5,796 bases of DNA from Rhizobiaceae bacterium. Lineage in GTDB: Bacteria; Pseudomonadota; Alphaproteobacteria; Rhizobiales; Rhizobiaceae. Shown piece by piece: positions 5,748 through 5,796 of this stretch; the stretch's first letter is position 1, and each line of letters starts with the position of its first letter. The notes beneath the pieces were generated by a model. It was not told where the DNA came from, ran no database searches, and saw nothing but the letters and a program-made list of their open reading frames with translations. Where the stretch lies: contig JAEUMA010000443.1 in NCBI GenBank assembly GCA_016793565.1, positions 1 through 5,796 on the forward strand, written 5' to 3'. The position numbers and the translations under genes were made by a program.

Positions 5748-5796
5748 TCAGGGGATGACGGCCACACGCGGCTTGCCAAGCCCGGGCCGGCCGGCC
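5748..5796 (-). CDS. Possible 3' end of a convergent gene (partial)
   Basis: On the minus strand the edge of the window reads 15 codons to a TGA at 5748-5750, ending GLGKPRVAVIP. The hydrophobic, low-complexity-free ending looks like a genuine protein terminus, and a convergent gene ending here would share the 5668-5704 hairpin region. The stretch is too short to assign a family or to exclude chance: another minus-strand frame and the plus strand are also open here. Otherwise the last 134 bases after the isomerase stop hold only the hairpin and a triple GGCC run at 5785-5796. Confidence 0.25.
   Translation of the reverse strand, partial: AGRPGLGKPRVAVIP

Noticed and set aside
4919..5779. 286-codon minus-strand open frame
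   Set aside because: Antisense to the isomerase, whose metal-ligand motifs are conserved on the plus strand; the antisense product has no recognisable fold.
5785..5796. Triple GGCC run at the right edge
   Set aside because: A short low-complexity GC palindrome, common by chance in GC-rich genomes; no evidence of an attachment site, repeat family or origin.

Overview
The window is high-GC, densely packed bacterial DNA. Twin-arginine-exported binding proteins, Pot-type and HisM-type ABC transporters in short operons, and strong G/C third-position bias suggest an alphaproteobacterium, probably Hyphomicrobiales (Mesorhizobium-like). That assignment is inference; there is no rRNA or other marker. 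No mobile element, CRISPR array, tRNA or rRNA is visible.

Left edge (1-779, + strand): the downstream part of an amino-acid-type ABC transporter operon. One complete HisM/GlnP-family permease (75-779) is preceded by a strong hairpin with a T-rich tail (24-54) that probably separates it from an upstream gene outside the window. It converges with the next operon across only 38 bp.

Centre (818-4612, - strand): a complete four-gene Pot/Opp-like ABC importer. In transcription order it has a Tat-exported substrate-binding protein (3554-4612), a PotB-like permease (2705-3535), a PotC-like permease overlapping it by 4 nt (1911-2708), and a PotA-like ATPase (818-1900). The spacings (18 nt, -4 nt, 10 nt) indicate a single transcript. 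By-eye comparison with E. coli PotD suggests the acidic polyamine-binding residues are absent, so the substrate is probably not a polyamine.

Right (4613-5796): a 99-bp divergent intergenic region contains a TGTATACA palindrome resembling FadR/GntR-type operators, overlapping plausible -10 elements, plus two short direct repeats. Reading rightward from it is a TIM-barrel sugar-phosphate isomerase/epimerase-like enzyme (4712-5662) with the metal-ligand pattern of the xylose-isomerase-like family. A 14-bp GC-rich hairpin follows its stop. The last 49 bases may carry the 3' end of a convergent gene.

Working model (inference): the transporter imports a small organic solute, perhaps polyol- or sugar-related, and the divergently transcribed isomerase acts in its catabolism. 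Both would be controlled from the shared promoter region by a regulator not encoded in the window.
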